DNA of 64,000 nt. It comes from Mycobacterium kubicae. Lineage in GTDB: Bacteria; Actinomycetota; Actinomycetes; Mycobacteriales; Mycobacteriaceae. Position 1 is the first letter of the stretch; every line of letters starts with the position of its first letter. Both the position numbers and the translations under genes were made by a program. Below, piece by piece: positions 28,923 to 38,845 of this stretch. The notes beneath the pieces are model-generated. The model was not told the DNA's origin, did no database searches, and saw nothing but the letters and a program-made list of their open reading frames with translations. The DNA is taken from the NCBI RefSeq assembly GCF_015689175.1, contig NZ_CP065047.1, positions 4,960,001 to 5,024,000 on the forward strand, given 5' to 3'.

Positions 28923-30941
28923 GTTGGCGTGCGGGCAGCTCTGCTGCACCGGCAGTCCGCAGTAGCCGTTGGGTAGGGCCTGGGTGGCTCGGCCGAGGCG
29001 CTGTTTGGCCCAGGCGGCCGCGGCGATCGGACCGGACGGGTCGAAAATGATTGTGGTGCGGTGGATGTCGACCTTGCGGGCCGCCTCCCACTGGCGGCGC
29101 ACGGTGGTGTCGTGCAGGCGGGCGTAATGCCCGGTCATCTGCGCGGAGTCGTGGTCCAGGATGCGTCGCACGACCTCTTGTGGGACGTCGCGGTTGATCA
29201 GCCGGGTGCCCAGGGTGTGGCGCCACTGGTGCGGGGTTAGGTGCACCGGCTGGCCGTGCTCGTCACGGATGTCGCAGACGGACAGCCAGCGCAACAGCGC
29301 CATCCGGTAGGTGGGGCTGGCGATCGGGTGGGTGCCGTCAATGTTCTTCGTCGGCCGTGGGAACAACACCGGCGTGCCTGCCGGCCAACGCTGGGCGGTG
29401 CGGTTGCGATGTTCGGCGGTGAGCTCGCGCAACTGCACGTCGATGGGCACCAACGCGTCGCGTTTCATCTTGTGGTTGAGGTAGCGCAGATACGGAGCAC
29501 CTTCGGCGTCGGCGACCACACAATCGCGGCGCAGCCGTAGCGCATCGGTGATCCGTAGCCCGCAACGCATCAAGATGATCGTGATCAACCGGTGGGCAGG
29601 ATCGGTGAATCGGGCGAGGTTGTCGGGATCCTCGAGCTGAGCCATGACCTGTTCGGCCAGTGCCCGAGGCAACCGTTCGTCGCGTTTCGGGTAGTCCTCG
29701 GCGAAGAACATCGCGTCTGCGGGAAGGTCTGTGTCCCAACGGTGTTGGCGAACGGCGGCGAAGAACCGGTTGAGCAGCCCGATATGGGTCCCGCGACGTT
29801 GGGCACCGATGGAGTCGCCGCGCAGGTTGGCCAGATAGCGCTCCAGCACCGGCCGGTCGATCCGGTCGATGCTCTCGACGCCGATGTCGGCGAGGAACCC
29901 GGCGAAGCGGGTGAGCACAACGACCGGCCTGCCGCCGCCGGCTTCCAGGCCCAATCCGGTCGACAGCCGCCACCGGGCCCACCGCTTGGCCAGATCCCGC
30001 AGCCACGGCTGCGGAATACCGCCGAACCGCAGCGTGCGGTCTCCGTCGTAGCCGAGCCGGCGCATGCGCCAGACATCGCGCGGGTATTCGGCGTCCCAGC
30101 CGCCGGCTTCGGCCAGGTCGGCGATCACCCGGGATGCGTAGCTGAGGAACCCACGGGAGCGAGTGTCATTGATCGTCGACCGAGCCCAGTCGTGCCAGAT
30201 GTCCTCGTCGTGGTTGAGCAGGGAGCCCACGCCTATTGCGGCCAGTGCCTTCACGACGCGCATGACCACGTCCGGGGTCAGCTTGCCCTGCCGATCGTCG
30301 TGACGGCGTTGCAGCACGTACTGCAGTTCCAGCTTCAGCTGACCGGTCAGCCGGTCGAGCCGGATCTGCTCGCTGGCCAGCGGGGTTTCGGCGGCGAAGC
30401 GGTCGGCGAACTCGTCAATGTCGGGTCTGCCGTTGACCCTTCCAGGTATTGGTGTGGGTTTGGCAGAACGCAGACGTGCCCTGCGGCCAGAGCTCGCAAT
30501 GCGGGATGCGGCAGGTCGCGCCCGGCGCTGGCTGCTTGAACGGCTGTGGTTCGGCCAGCCATCCCGCCAGGCTGGGGCGCCCGGCTCGTTCCCATCGTTG
30601 CGCGTGCAGCCCGCACATGCCGCCACGGGCAGAGCCGTAACCGCAACCGGGCACCCGGCAGCGCTGGTTGGGTTGTCGCCGCCGCCACCGCGGATCGGTC
30701 GACACGGCGAACCGCTCCAGCGACGGACGCCCCTCTTCATGCCACCGTTGCCGATGTCCTTCACACAGGCCGCGTCCACGGGCGGTTCGCTCGCACCCCT
30801 CAACCCGGCACTCGGCTCCACCAAACACCGGATCCTCGGGCCCGAATTCCAGTACATTGCTGCGGAATTCGTTGCGGACCTCGGCCATCAGCTTGCCCAG
30901 CAGCCCCGACGGGCCGGCAGGCTTGAGCGACGGCGCCCTCA
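28923..30941 (-). pseudogene. Recombinase B of the outer element, main part (interrupted and frameshifted)
   Basis: Probable start at a GTG overlapping the recombinase A stop. Three Cys/His ribbons come first (CRVEGCERTARGRGLCEGH, CRVPGCGYGSARGGMCGLH, CRIPHCELWPQGTSAFCQTH). The frame breaks at about 30,429-30,435 and resumes as RPDIDEFADRF. The catalytic parts are present: Arg in MRCGLRITDALRL, HxxR in TPHQWRHTLGTRL, His/Tyr in ILDHDSAQMTGHYARLH. At CPHANA the gene is cut by the two-gene element. Joined with the piece at 20,555 it would be about 750 residues. It is doubly inactive. Confidence 0.85.
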
Positions 30942-31436
30942 CAGCCGCACCTGCCCATCGGTGAACCAACCGGCCTGTTCCATGACCCGCCGAGCGTCCT
31001 CCACGGTGAGGTGCCCATACGTCGTGGTCGTCGTCGCCACGTGCGCATGTCCGAGCAGATGCGCGACCACCTCGATGCTGACTCCGTCGCGCAGCAGCCG
31101 GGTTGCGGCCGTGTGTCGCAGCCAGTGCGGGTCGAAGTCGATCCCGGTCCGCCGGCGCAGCCGCCGCACCAGGTCATAGACCGCGGCGTAGGTCAGCGGA
31201 TGCCCCTGCGGACGGCCCCACAGGTTGACGAACACATAGTCGCTGTCCAGATCGCCGTACTCAGTGTGAAGGTAGTCGGCGAACAATCGGATCAACGCGC
31301 TGCTGACCGGGATCGTGCGGACGGTCTGTGACTTGGCGCGCGCGCCATTGGCGTTGTCGCGTCGCCGCACCGTTACTTCATGCTCAGCGGAGGCGATGTC
31401 GTTGTGCCGCAAACCAAGTACCTCGCCGATCCGCAT
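30939..31436 (-). pseudogene. Recombinase A of the outer element, C-terminal piece
   Basis: Begins with the codons MRIGEVLGLRHND, which carry the first catalytic Arg, and continues to PHWLRHTAATRLL (HxxR) and LLGHAHVATTTTTYGHLT (His and Tyr). The N-terminal piece ends at LYDTGM, 4.5 kb away. The break is immediately before the catalytic Arg codon. The stop overlaps the start of recombinase B. Confidence 0.9.
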
Positions 31437-31574
31437 CCCTTCTCCGGGGTTTCCTGACCTGTTGCGGGACGTTGCTCGATCTACATGATCGGGCGGGTTG
31501 CTCGGCGTTTCTCCGGGGGTGTGGTGCTCGTGGCTGGTAGTTGTTTGTGACTGTCGGCCCGAAAGTGAGAGCCC

Positions 31575-32741
31575 ATGCGAGTATTCCCGGTGAGTTTGCC
31601 GTCCGGGCAACGGTATTGGACGGTGCTGGATGAGGACCTGCAGGTGGTTGATGTCGCCGATGCGTATCTGCGGCATCTGCGGTTCGGCCACGACGCGGCC
31701 GAGTCCACGACGAAGGCGTATGCGCATTCGATCGCGTTGTTCCTGCGCTGGTGTGCCCGGTCGGGCCGGTCCTGGCAGGCCGGTGTGGAGGGTTTCGCGT
31801 TGTTCATGACGTGGCTGGCTCACGCCCGGTCATCGGTCGATGACGCCGCGAGCGTGGTGGTGGCCGGACCTGGCGCTGCTGCGGTGCGGGGCCCGTCGCG
31901 GATCAACGGGGTGCTGACCGCGGTGCGGGGCATGGTGGTGCACGCGGTGGCGACCGGCCACGGCGCGGCGGGGCTGGTGTCGATGCTGTATGAGGTCGCC
32001 GATGACCGGGACCTGCCGGCGGAGGCCCGCGGCGAGGACGGGCGGATGGCGTGGCGGATGCGGGCCCGGCATCGGCTGCGGGAACCGGAGACGACGATCG
32101 ATCGGGCCAGCGACGAGCAGATCGTCGCGCTGCTGCGGGCGTGCCGGTCGGCGCGGGACCGATTGATCGTGTTGTTGATGGCGCGGGGCGGGTTGCGCCG
32201 CGGGGAGGTGTGCGGGCTGCGGCGCAGCGATGTGCACCTGCTGGTGGACTCGCGGCGGCTGGGCTGCGATGTCGAGCGCGCGCATCTGCATGTGGTGCGC
32301 CGAGACGACAACCCGAACCAGGCCTGGGCCAAGTCGCGGCGGGAGCGGGTGGTGCCGCTGGATTTCCTTGTGGTGCAACTGTTCGACGTCTACGAGTTCG
32401 AACGCATGCGTGTCACCGGCGCCGCCGACAGTGACTTCGTGTTCGTTAACCTGTTCCGCGGCAGGATCGGTGCGCCGATGCGGCCGGATGCGATCGGCGA
32501 GTTGATGGCCGCGGCGTCCCGGCGGGCCGGACTCGACGTCGCGGTGCGGCCCCACCAGTTGCGACATGCCTTCGGCAGCAACGTTGTTGATGCCGGGGCC
32601 GGGATCGATGTGGTCGCCGACCTGATGGGCCACGCCGCGGTGTCCTCGTCGCAGGTTTACCTGCATCCGGACTCCTCCCGGCTGCGGGCCGCCGTGGATG
32701 CGGTGCCCAGTCCCCGCGAGCAGGCCCAGGTGACCCGGTGA
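31575..32741 (+). CDS. Tyrosine recombinase A of element 2
   Basis: 388 residues from ATG (MRVFPVSLPSGQRYWTVLDE). Core-binding domain STTKAYAHSIALFLRWC (about residue 52), catalytic Arg in RGGLRRGEVCGLRRSD (about 204), HxxR in PHQLRHAFGSNVVD (about 325), His/Tyr in LMGHAAVSSSQVYLHPD (about 350). It is a close relative of the truncated gene at the window start. The stop overlaps the next gene (GTGA). Confidence 0.95.
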   Translation: MRVFPVSLPSGQRYWTVLDEDLQVVDVADAYLRHLRFGHDAAESTTKAYAHSIALFLRWCARSGRSWQAGVEGFALFMTWLAHARSSVDDAASVVVAGPGAAAVRGPSRINGVLTAVRGMVVHAVATGHGAAGLVSMLYEVADDRDLPAEARGEDGRMAWRMRARHRLREPETTIDRASDEQIVALLRACRSARDRLIVLLMARGGLRRGEVCGLRRSDVHLLVDSRRLGCDVERAHLHVVRRDDNPNQAWAKSRRERVVPLDFLVVQLFDVYEFERMRVTGAADSDFVFVNLFRGRIGAPMRPDAIGELMAAASRRAGLDVAVRPHQLRHAFGSNVVDAGAGIDVVADLMGHAAVSSSQVYLHPDSSRLRAAVDAVPSPREQAQVTR

Positions 32742-35227
32742 CCGCCGTGGGGCTGGCTGAAAGAATCGCGGTCGAGCAGGACTGCGGCGAGTCCCCGCAC
32801 GTGTTGGACGGGGTCGTGGTGATCGGCACGGCCGCGCGGCTGGCGAGGATGCTCGACCGCAGGTTCTTGGACGAGGCGGGGTGGGATCCGCGGACCAGGG
32901 TGTTGTCGTTGCTCGCGGAGCATCGATTGTTGGGCCGGACGGTGTGCCGGGCCGAGGGATGCCAGAACACCGTGCAATCCGGTCTCACGGTGTGTCATCG
33001 GTGCTGCACGCGCCTGACTCGGCGGGGAATGAACACGGCCGAGATCGCCGCTGCCGCATGCCTGCCCGCCGAACCCGCGTCCGCGACGCGGTGCGCGGTG
33101 CCGGGATGCCGGTGTGTGCCGACGGTGCGGCACGCGGTGTTGTGCGAGCCGCACGCCAAGAAGTTCCGCCTGCGGCGACCGCCGGTGTCGATGCAGCAGT
33201 TCCTGGCCGACCCGCGAGTGCGGCCGTTGCCGCCGATGCCCGCGTGCGCGGTGGCCGCGTGCACCCGGCCCGCCGACAGCGCGCGCGGCTACTGCAACAC
33301 CCACTACCAGCGCTGGCGTAGCGCGCTCGGTACCAACCCTGAGTTCGATTCGCATCGGTGGCAAGCCCAGGAATCGGGTGTGGCCGAGTGCGGGCGGGTG
33401 AACCTGCGCGCGCTGCCGGTGCTGGTGGTGGTCGAGGTGCTGTTCGGCGTTCAGCAGCGCGTCCGGGGCGGGGCGAAGATCACCGAGGTAGAGCTGCGGG
33501 TGCTCTGCGACGGGCTGCGCCGGCGACAGGCCGCCTCGATCACCACCGACCGGGCCGAGATCACCCGCAACAAGTCCGTGCGGTCGCTGCGGAGCGCCCT
33601 GACCCAGCACGTCCGGCGGGCTCTGGCCGATCCCGGCAGCGAACAGGCAAAGGACACATGGGATCTCGCGGTCTTCGGCCATCGCGGGTCTTTGTCGTTC
33701 ACCGGGATCGGCCAGGCCTGGCTGGCCCAGTCCGTCAAGCGGTGGGCAGCAGAACAACTCCCGCGCCACCGAGGTCGCGGCGCCGCGAGAGTGCGCGGCA
33801 AGATCAACGCGCTGCGGCTGCTGTCGGAGTTCCTCGGCCGCAGACCCGATGGTGGACTCGTCGCTTCGGCGTTGGGCCGCAGCGACATCGAGGATTTCCT
33901 CAACCGACTCGCTTATCTGGAGTCCGTCGGCGAGATCAGCCGATACCGGCGCAACGGCATCTGCCGTGACATGCGCGAGGTGCTGGCCGGGATCCGCGCC
34001 CTCGGCCTGACCCGGCCGGGGCAGACAGCCGCCGGACTGGCCGGCGATTTCGCCATCGAGCGCGGCGATATCCCCGCCGAACCCGAACGCGGCGAACCCG
34101 GCCGCGACCTGCCACCGGAGGTCCTGGCCATCCTGTGCGCCCACCTCGATGCCCTCGAACCCGTCGAGGTGCGGGTCGCCACCCAGATCGGCATCGACAC
34201 CGGGCGCCGGCCCGAGGACATTCTCGCCTTGCCGTTGAACTGCCTGCACCGCGACAAGGACGGATCGGCGGTGCTGGTTTACGACAACGCCAAGGCCAAC
34301 CGTCTCGGACGGCGTGTGCCGATCGGCGAAGCTACCGCGAAAGTCATTGCCGCTCAGCAGGACCGGGTGCGGGCGATGTTTCCTCACACCCCGCCCGCAG
34401 AACTGACACTGCTGCCCACACCACGCCGCAACCCCGAGGGGCGAAAGCCGATCAGCATCGATACGCTCGACAACCGGCACCGCGAGTGGATCTCGACCCT
34501 GCCCGTGTTGCGCACCCGCGACGGGGTCGAGGTCGACAAGACCAAGGTCACGCCCTATGCCTATCGGCATTGTTATGCCCAACGTCACGCGGATGCCGGG
34601 GTGCCGATCGACGTTCTGGCCGAATTGCTCGATCACCGTAGCTATTCCATGACCCGGCGCTACTACCGCATCGGCGAGGACCGTCGCCGCGACGCCGTCG
34701 ACACCGTCACCGCGCTCAGTTTCGACCGGCACGGCAACCGGATCTGGCGTGACGCGCGCATGCTGCTGGAATCCGAACGCGCCCGCCACGCCGTCGGCGA
34801 GGTCGCCGTCCCCTACGGCACCTGCACCGAACCCACCAACGTCAAGGCCGGCGGCGGGGCCTGCCCGGTCCGGTTCCGCTGCGTGGGCTGCGATCACTTC
34901 CGCACCAACATCGCGTTCCTGCCCGACCTGCAGGCCTACCTCGATGATCTGCTACGCACCCGGGAACGGCTGGCCGCCACCATCGACGGGGTCGATGACT
35001 GGGCCCGCGCCGATGCCACCCCCACCGACGAGGAGATCACCCGCATCCGGCGGCTGATCAACCGCATCAAAGCAGACGTCGCCGACCTCAACGAGACCGA
35101 GCAAGCCCGCATCGACGACGCGATCGCTATCGTGCGCCGTCACCGCGCGGCCCACACCGTCCCGCTGGGCATGCCCAGCCTCACCCCACCCGCACCGACA
35201 ACCATCGCCTCGGAGGCCACCGCATGA
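32738..35227 (+). CDS. Large tyrosine recombinase B of element 2
   Basis: 829 residues, collinear with recombinase B of element 1. N-terminal Cys/His ribbons (CRAEGCQNTVQSGLTVCHRC, CAVPGCRCVP, CAVAACTRPADSARGYCNTH), catalytic Arg in DTGRRPEDILAL (about 487), HxxR in YAYRHCYAQRHADA (about 606), Tyr in MTRRYYRIGEDRRR (about 637), and Cys-rich GACPVRFRCVGCDHF (about 708). It begins at a GTG overlapping A and ends in ATGA with the DUF6262 gene. The conserved partner arrangement suggests A and B act as a heteromeric recombinase, one protein per strand or end. Confidence 0.93.
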   Translation: MTAVGLAERIAVEQDCGESPHVLDGVVVIGTAARLARMLDRRFLDEAGWDPRTRVLSLLAEHRLLGRTVCRAEGCQNTVQSGLTVCHRCCTRLTRRGMNTAEIAAAACLPAEPASATRCAVPGCRCVPTVRHAVLCEPHAKKFRLRRPPVSMQQFLADPRVRPLPPMPACAVAACTRPADSARGYCNTHYQRWRSALGTNPEFDSHRWQAQESGVAECGRVNLRALPVLVVVEVLFGVQQRVRGGAKITEVELRVLCDGLRRRQAASITTDRAEITRNKSVRSLRSALTQHVRRALADPGSEQAKDTWDLAVFGHRGSLSFTGIGQAWLAQSVKRWAAEQLPRHRGRGAARVRGKINALRLLSEFLGRRPDGGLVASALGRSDIEDFLNRLAYLESVGEISRYRRNGICRDMREVLAGIRALGLTRPGQTAAGLAGDFAIERGDIPAEPERGEPGRDLPPEVLAILCAHLDALEPVEVRVATQIGIDTGRRPEDILALPLNCLHRDKDGSAVLVYDNAKANRLGRRVPIGEATAKVIAAQQDRVRAMFPHTPPAELTLLPTPRRNPEGRKPISIDTLDNRHREWISTLPVLRTRDGVEVDKTKVTPYAYRHCYAQRHADAGVPIDVLAELLDHRSYSMTRRYYRIGEDRRRDAVDTVTALSFDRHGNRIWRDARMLLESERARHAVGEVAVPYGTCTEPTNVKAGGGACPVRFRCVGCDHFRTNIAFLPDLQAYLDDLLRTRERLAATIDGVDDWARADATPTDEEITRIRRLINRIKADVADLNETEQARIDDAIAIVRRHRAAHTVPLGMPSLTPPAPTTIASEATA

Positions 35228-35814
35228 CCACCACCGCTACCACGTCGAATCACACACCCGCACAATCCGTCTCGTCGACAACACGCACCCGATCGATGCT
35301 TGACGGCCGGCGCGACGACTCGATGCGCCGACGCCGGCGCGTGCTGGCCGCGATCGACCAAGCCGCCGCCGCCGGCGACCGGCTCAGCGCCACCGCGATC
35401 GCCCGCGCCGCCGCCGTTGACCGCACATTCCTCTACCGACACCCCGACCTGCTCGAGAAAATCCATGCGCTGCAAGCAGATCCAGTCCCGAGTGAGCACA
35501 CCGGCCCTGGGGTCACCCGAGCCTCACTGCAGGCCGATCTGCTCGCTGCCCACGAACGCGCCGCCCGGCTCGGCGCGCGCATCCAGCAGCTGGAGAAGCG
35601 GCTGTCCGAAGCGCTCGGTGAACAGACGTGGCGCGAGTCCGGGCTCGGCGCCCGCACCGATATCGACGCCCTCCACCAGCGCATCAGCCAGCTCGAGCAG
35701 CACAACCTCGACCTTAAGCAACAACTCGACGAACGCGAGGAAGACCTCGCCGCAGCCCGGGCGGCCAACCGCGAACTCATGGCCCGACTCAACACACCAA
35801 CCCGGCTGCGATGA
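35224..35814 (+). CDS. DUF6262-family accessory protein of element 2
   Basis: 196 residues. Helix-turn-helix region (SATAIARAAAVDRTFLYRHPD, here one residue over its core; about residues 56-76) followed by a long coiled coil (ISQLEQHNLDLKQQLDERE). Highly similar to the protein at 3,568. The downstream non-coding stretch to the element end (about 120 bases) contains the shared CTTGCACCACACCTGTTGCG. Role is unproven; DNA binding at the ends is the likeliest. Confidence 0.82.
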   Translation: MTTTATTSNHTPAQSVSSTTRTRSMLDGRRDDSMRRRRRVLAAIDQAAAAGDRLSATAIARAAAVDRTFLYRHPDLLEKIHALQADPVPSEHTGPGVTRASLQADLLAAHERAARLGARIQQLEKRLSEALGEQTWRESGLGARTDIDALHQRISQLEQHNLDLKQQLDEREEDLAAARAANRELMARLNTPTRLR

Positions 35815-35931
35815 CACGCGCGAGTCTGCTTGCACCACACCTGTTGCGGTGGATAGCATCTCCGACATCAGCTTCTGAGCTGCACAAACTCAGAGAATCA
35901 CGCTGGCGCACGGGGGCCGAGCCCTGGAGAA

Positions 35932-36510
35932 CATCCCGGTGTCGTAGAGCACGGCGAAGAGCAATCGGTCCCGCAACCGGCCGCAGCCGTCCAGGATCGC
36001 CTGCACCTCGTCCGGCGACAGCACCCGCGGCAGCTTCTTCGGCGTCTTCAACGCGATCACCCGCCTCGACCTCGGCGTGCCCTTGCTGATGTGGTGCAGG
36101 AACGGCTTCCAACCGCCGCGCGCGCCGCCGACCTGCCACGAGGTCAGCAGCTCACCGACATCCACCCCATCTCGTGCAGCGTGGGTGTAAAACGCCCCGA
36201 CGGCCGAAAGTTTGCGGTTTACAGTCGATTCCGTGCAATGATGCGGCACCGACGGCAACACCGCGACCTGCCCATGCCGGGCCTGCAGCGGAAGCCGCAG
36301 CCAGGCCACGAACTCACCGAGATCGTCGAGCCGAACGCCCCGCCAGTCCAGACCACGCTCGGCGAGAAAACCGAACCAGTCCTTGAGATCGTGCGCGTAT
36401 GCCTTGACCGTGTTCGGTGATCGCTCGATGTCGGTCAGATACGCCAGATACCGGTCGACCGGCGCTACCGGAGCATCGTCGTCGCCGAGAACGGTCCACG
36501 ACTCACGCAA
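35932..36510 (-). pseudogene. Recombinase A of the outer element, N-terminal piece
   Basis: Starts MRESWTVLGDDDAPVAP; core-binding helices include RSPNTVKAYAHDLKDWFGF. Catalytic-domain opening LRDRLLFAVLYDTGM ends at the break. Beyond it the frame reads a few codons into element 2. Rejoined with 30,939-31,436 it gives a 357-residue recombinase, normal for this class. Confidence 0.9.
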
Positions 36511-36665
36511 CGAGACCGGCGAGATAACTCGTGCAATCTGAGTTGCGTCCAGCAGAGTGGTGTACGAGCCGGTGATGACCGGCGTGTCGTAGCCGGATGA
36601 ATGAAGGTCATCGCGTGATTCTTCGAGGGACCGACCAAAGTCACTCGAGCAAAGGAATCAACGCG

Positions 36666-37680
36666 ATGACCATTGCCCACGATATCGACCTGTCTGCCGT
36701 GCTGGCCGAACGACTCACCACCACGCACCCTGATGTGCTGCGCGAGTTGTTGGCCGCCTTCATTCACGCCCTGATGGGCGCCGAAGCCGACGCGGTGTGC
36801 GGTGCCGGCTACGGCCAGCGCAGCAGCGAGCGCACCAATTCCCGCAACGGGTATCGGCACCGCGAGTTTGACACCCGCGCAGGCACATTGGATCTGGCGA
36901 TTCCCAAGCTAAGGCAAGGTTCGTACTTCCCGGACTGGCTGCTGGAACGGCGCAAACGCGCCGAGCGGGCCCTGACCACGGTGGTGGCTACCTGCTACCT
37001 GCTGGGCGTTTCGACGCGGCGGATGGACAAACTCGTCGAGACTCTGGGCATCACCAGCTTGTCGAAGTCCCAGGTCAGCGTGATGGCCAAAGAGCTCGAC
37101 GCCGCGGTCGAGGCGTTCCGGACCCGGCCACTGGATGCAGGCCCGTACACGTTCATGGCTGCTGACGCCCTGGTGCTCAAGGTTCGCGAAGCAGGCCGGG
37201 TGGTCAACGTGCACGCGCTGATCGCCACCGGGGTCAACGCCGAGGGCTACCGCGAAATCCTGGGCATCGACGTCACCACCGCCGAGGACGGGGCCGGCTG
37301 GCTGACCTTCCTGCGGTCGCTGACCGCCCGCGGCCTATCAGGGGTCCGTCTGGTCACTTCCGACGCCCACGCCGGTCTGGTGGCCGCGATCGGCGCCACC
37401 CTGCCTGGGGCATCGTGGCAACGGTGTCGCACCCACTACGCCACCAACCTGATGGCCATCACTCCGAAATCATCGTGGCCGTGGGTACGCACACTACTGC
37501 ATTCGGTCTTCGATCAACCTGACGCCGGTTCCGTTGCAGCCCAATATGACCGCATCATCGACGCACTGGCCGACAAGCTCCCCAAGGTCGCCGACCACCT
37601 CGAAGACGCCCGCGCCGACCTGCTCGCCTTCACCGCCTTCCCCAAACAAATTTGGCGGCAGATCTGGTCCAACAACCCAC
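36666..37680 (+). pseudogene. IS256 copy b transposase, N-terminal part
   Basis: Starts MTIAHDIDLSAVLAERLTT. Catalytic Asp in FMAADALVLKVRE and in VTSDAHAGLVAAIG; the C/H segment is WQRCRTHYATNLM. The frame is intact through QIWRQIWSNNP and then passes into the recombinase element, ending a few codons later. In relatives SNNP is followed by [11 protein letters not shown], which is exactly where the distal fragment starts. Confidence 0.92.
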
Positions 37681-37795
37681 TATCCGTTAACCGGCTCTCC
37701 GGGGACACGGTTCGGGCTGCAGCGTGAGGTTCACGCACAAGCGCTGAGCACGGATGGATGCTGTCTGCATCTCGGTGGGGGAAGGCGGAGCGGCG

Positions 37796-38845
37796 ATGCG
37801 GGTACTCAAGAGCGACAGCGGATATGTCCTGGAGGGCGACTGGGACGGGCAGGACGCGGTGAACGCGTTTCTCAACCATTTGGCGGGACGGGGGTTCAGC
37901 GCGGCCACGGTGCGGGCCTACGCATTCGACGTCGCCAATTTGAGCCGGTTCCTCGTCCAGCAAGCGGTCGGGCTCGCCGCGGTCGATGCGCCGTTGGTGT
38001 TCGACTGGATCGACTGGCAAGGCGTCCGCCGAACGGACCAGCCCACCGGCGGTCACCGCTCGTCGACCCCGCCGGCAGCTTCGACGGTGAACCGCCGGGT
38101 CGCGGCAGTGCGCGCGTTATTCGAGTATCTGGTGATGACCGGTGTCTGCACCGACAATCCGGTGCCGTCGCCGCGGCGGGGACAGGGGCTGCGCCAGTCG
38201 CAGCGGGGGTTGCTCGGTCATCTGGGTCCCGGGCGTGCACGCAGTGGCGGTAGGTTGGTGCGTCAGCCGCAGCGTCTTCCGGAATCGTTGTCCACCAACG
38301 ATGTCGACGCGTTCCTGGCGACACTGGCAACGCACCGGGACCGGGCGATGGTGCTGGTGATGCTACTCGGAGGGCTGCGTTCGGCCGAGGCGCGTGGCCT
38401 GCTGCTCGCCGACGTCGATATGGGCCGGCGCCGGCTTCGGGTGATCGGCAAGGGCGGCAAGGAACGTCATGTCCCGGTCGATGCGGCGTTCTTCACCGAG
38501 CTCGCCGCCTACCTGCGATGGGAGCGGCCGCCGGGGTTGGCGACGCCGCAGTGCTTCGTAGTGCTGCGCGGCCCGACGACCGGTGCACCGGTCAGCGAGG
38601 CCGGGCTGCGCAGCCTGTTCCGTCGGCACCGGGAGACCTCTGGCGCCACAAGAGTCCGCCCGCACCGTTTACGGCATACCTACGGCACCGAATTGTCGGC
38701 GGCCGGAATCGATCTGCTGGCGTTGCGGGCGTTGATGGGGCATGTCTCGCCGGAGACCACGGCCCGCTACGTGCATTTGTCGATCGAGCAGCTCGCCGCC
38801 GAATACGGTGCTGCTCGTGCGACGTTGGCCGGAGCCCGGCAGTGA
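37796..38845 (+). CDS. Tyrosine recombinase, first gene of element 3
   Basis: 349 residues from ATG (MRVLKSDSGYVLEGDW), chosen over an upstream ATG because of the purine-rich GGGGAAGGCGGAG before it and family length. Core-binding domain FSAATVRAYAFDVANLSRFL, catalytic Arg in LGGLRSAEARGL (about residue 190), HxxR in RPHRLRHTYGTEL (about 288), His/Tyr in LMGHVSPETTARYVHLS (about 312-328). The stop overlaps the next gene (GTGA). Confidence 0.93.
   Translation: MRVLKSDSGYVLEGDWDGQDAVNAFLNHLAGRGFSAATVRAYAFDVANLSRFLVQQAVGLAAVDAPLVFDWIDWQGVRRTDQPTGGHRSSTPPAASTVNRRVAAVRALFEYLVMTGVCTDNPVPSPRRGQGLRQSQRGLLGHLGPGRARSGGRLVRQPQRLPESLSTNDVDAFLATLATHRDRAMVLVMLLGGLRSAEARGLLLADVDMGRRRLRVIGKGGKERHVPVDAAFFTELAAYLRWERPPGLATPQCFVVLRGPTTGAPVSEAGLRSLFRRHRETSGATRVRPHRLRHTYGTELSAAGIDLLALRALMGHVSPETTARYVHLSIEQLAAEYGAARATLAGARQ

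Larger units (their letters stand above)
31440..35937 (+). mobile_element. Three-gene tyrosine-recombinase element 2 (complete)
   Basis: Inserted in the outer recombinase A gene. Flanked by a 6-bp direct repeat CATCCC (31,434-31,439 and 35,932-35,937). Inverted ends are TTCTCCGGGG (31,440-31,449) and, in inverse, TTCTCCAGGG (35,922-35,931). A second TTCTCCGGGG at 31,509-31,518 may be an accessory binding site. The genes are A, B and DUF6262, all plus strand with overlapping ends. This is the best-defined copy of the element type and all three genes are intact. Confidence 0.88.

Noticed and set aside
32657..34897. Long antisense frame of 746 codons opposite recombinase B of element 2
   Set aside because: Exact shadow of a gene with catalytic motifs on the plus strand; low-complexity Gly/Ala/Asp/Val composition typical of antisense GC-rich frames.
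37754..37796. Upstream ATG as start of the first recombinase of element 3
   Set aside because: The extra 14 residues have no family match and the ATG at 37,796 has the better ribosome site.
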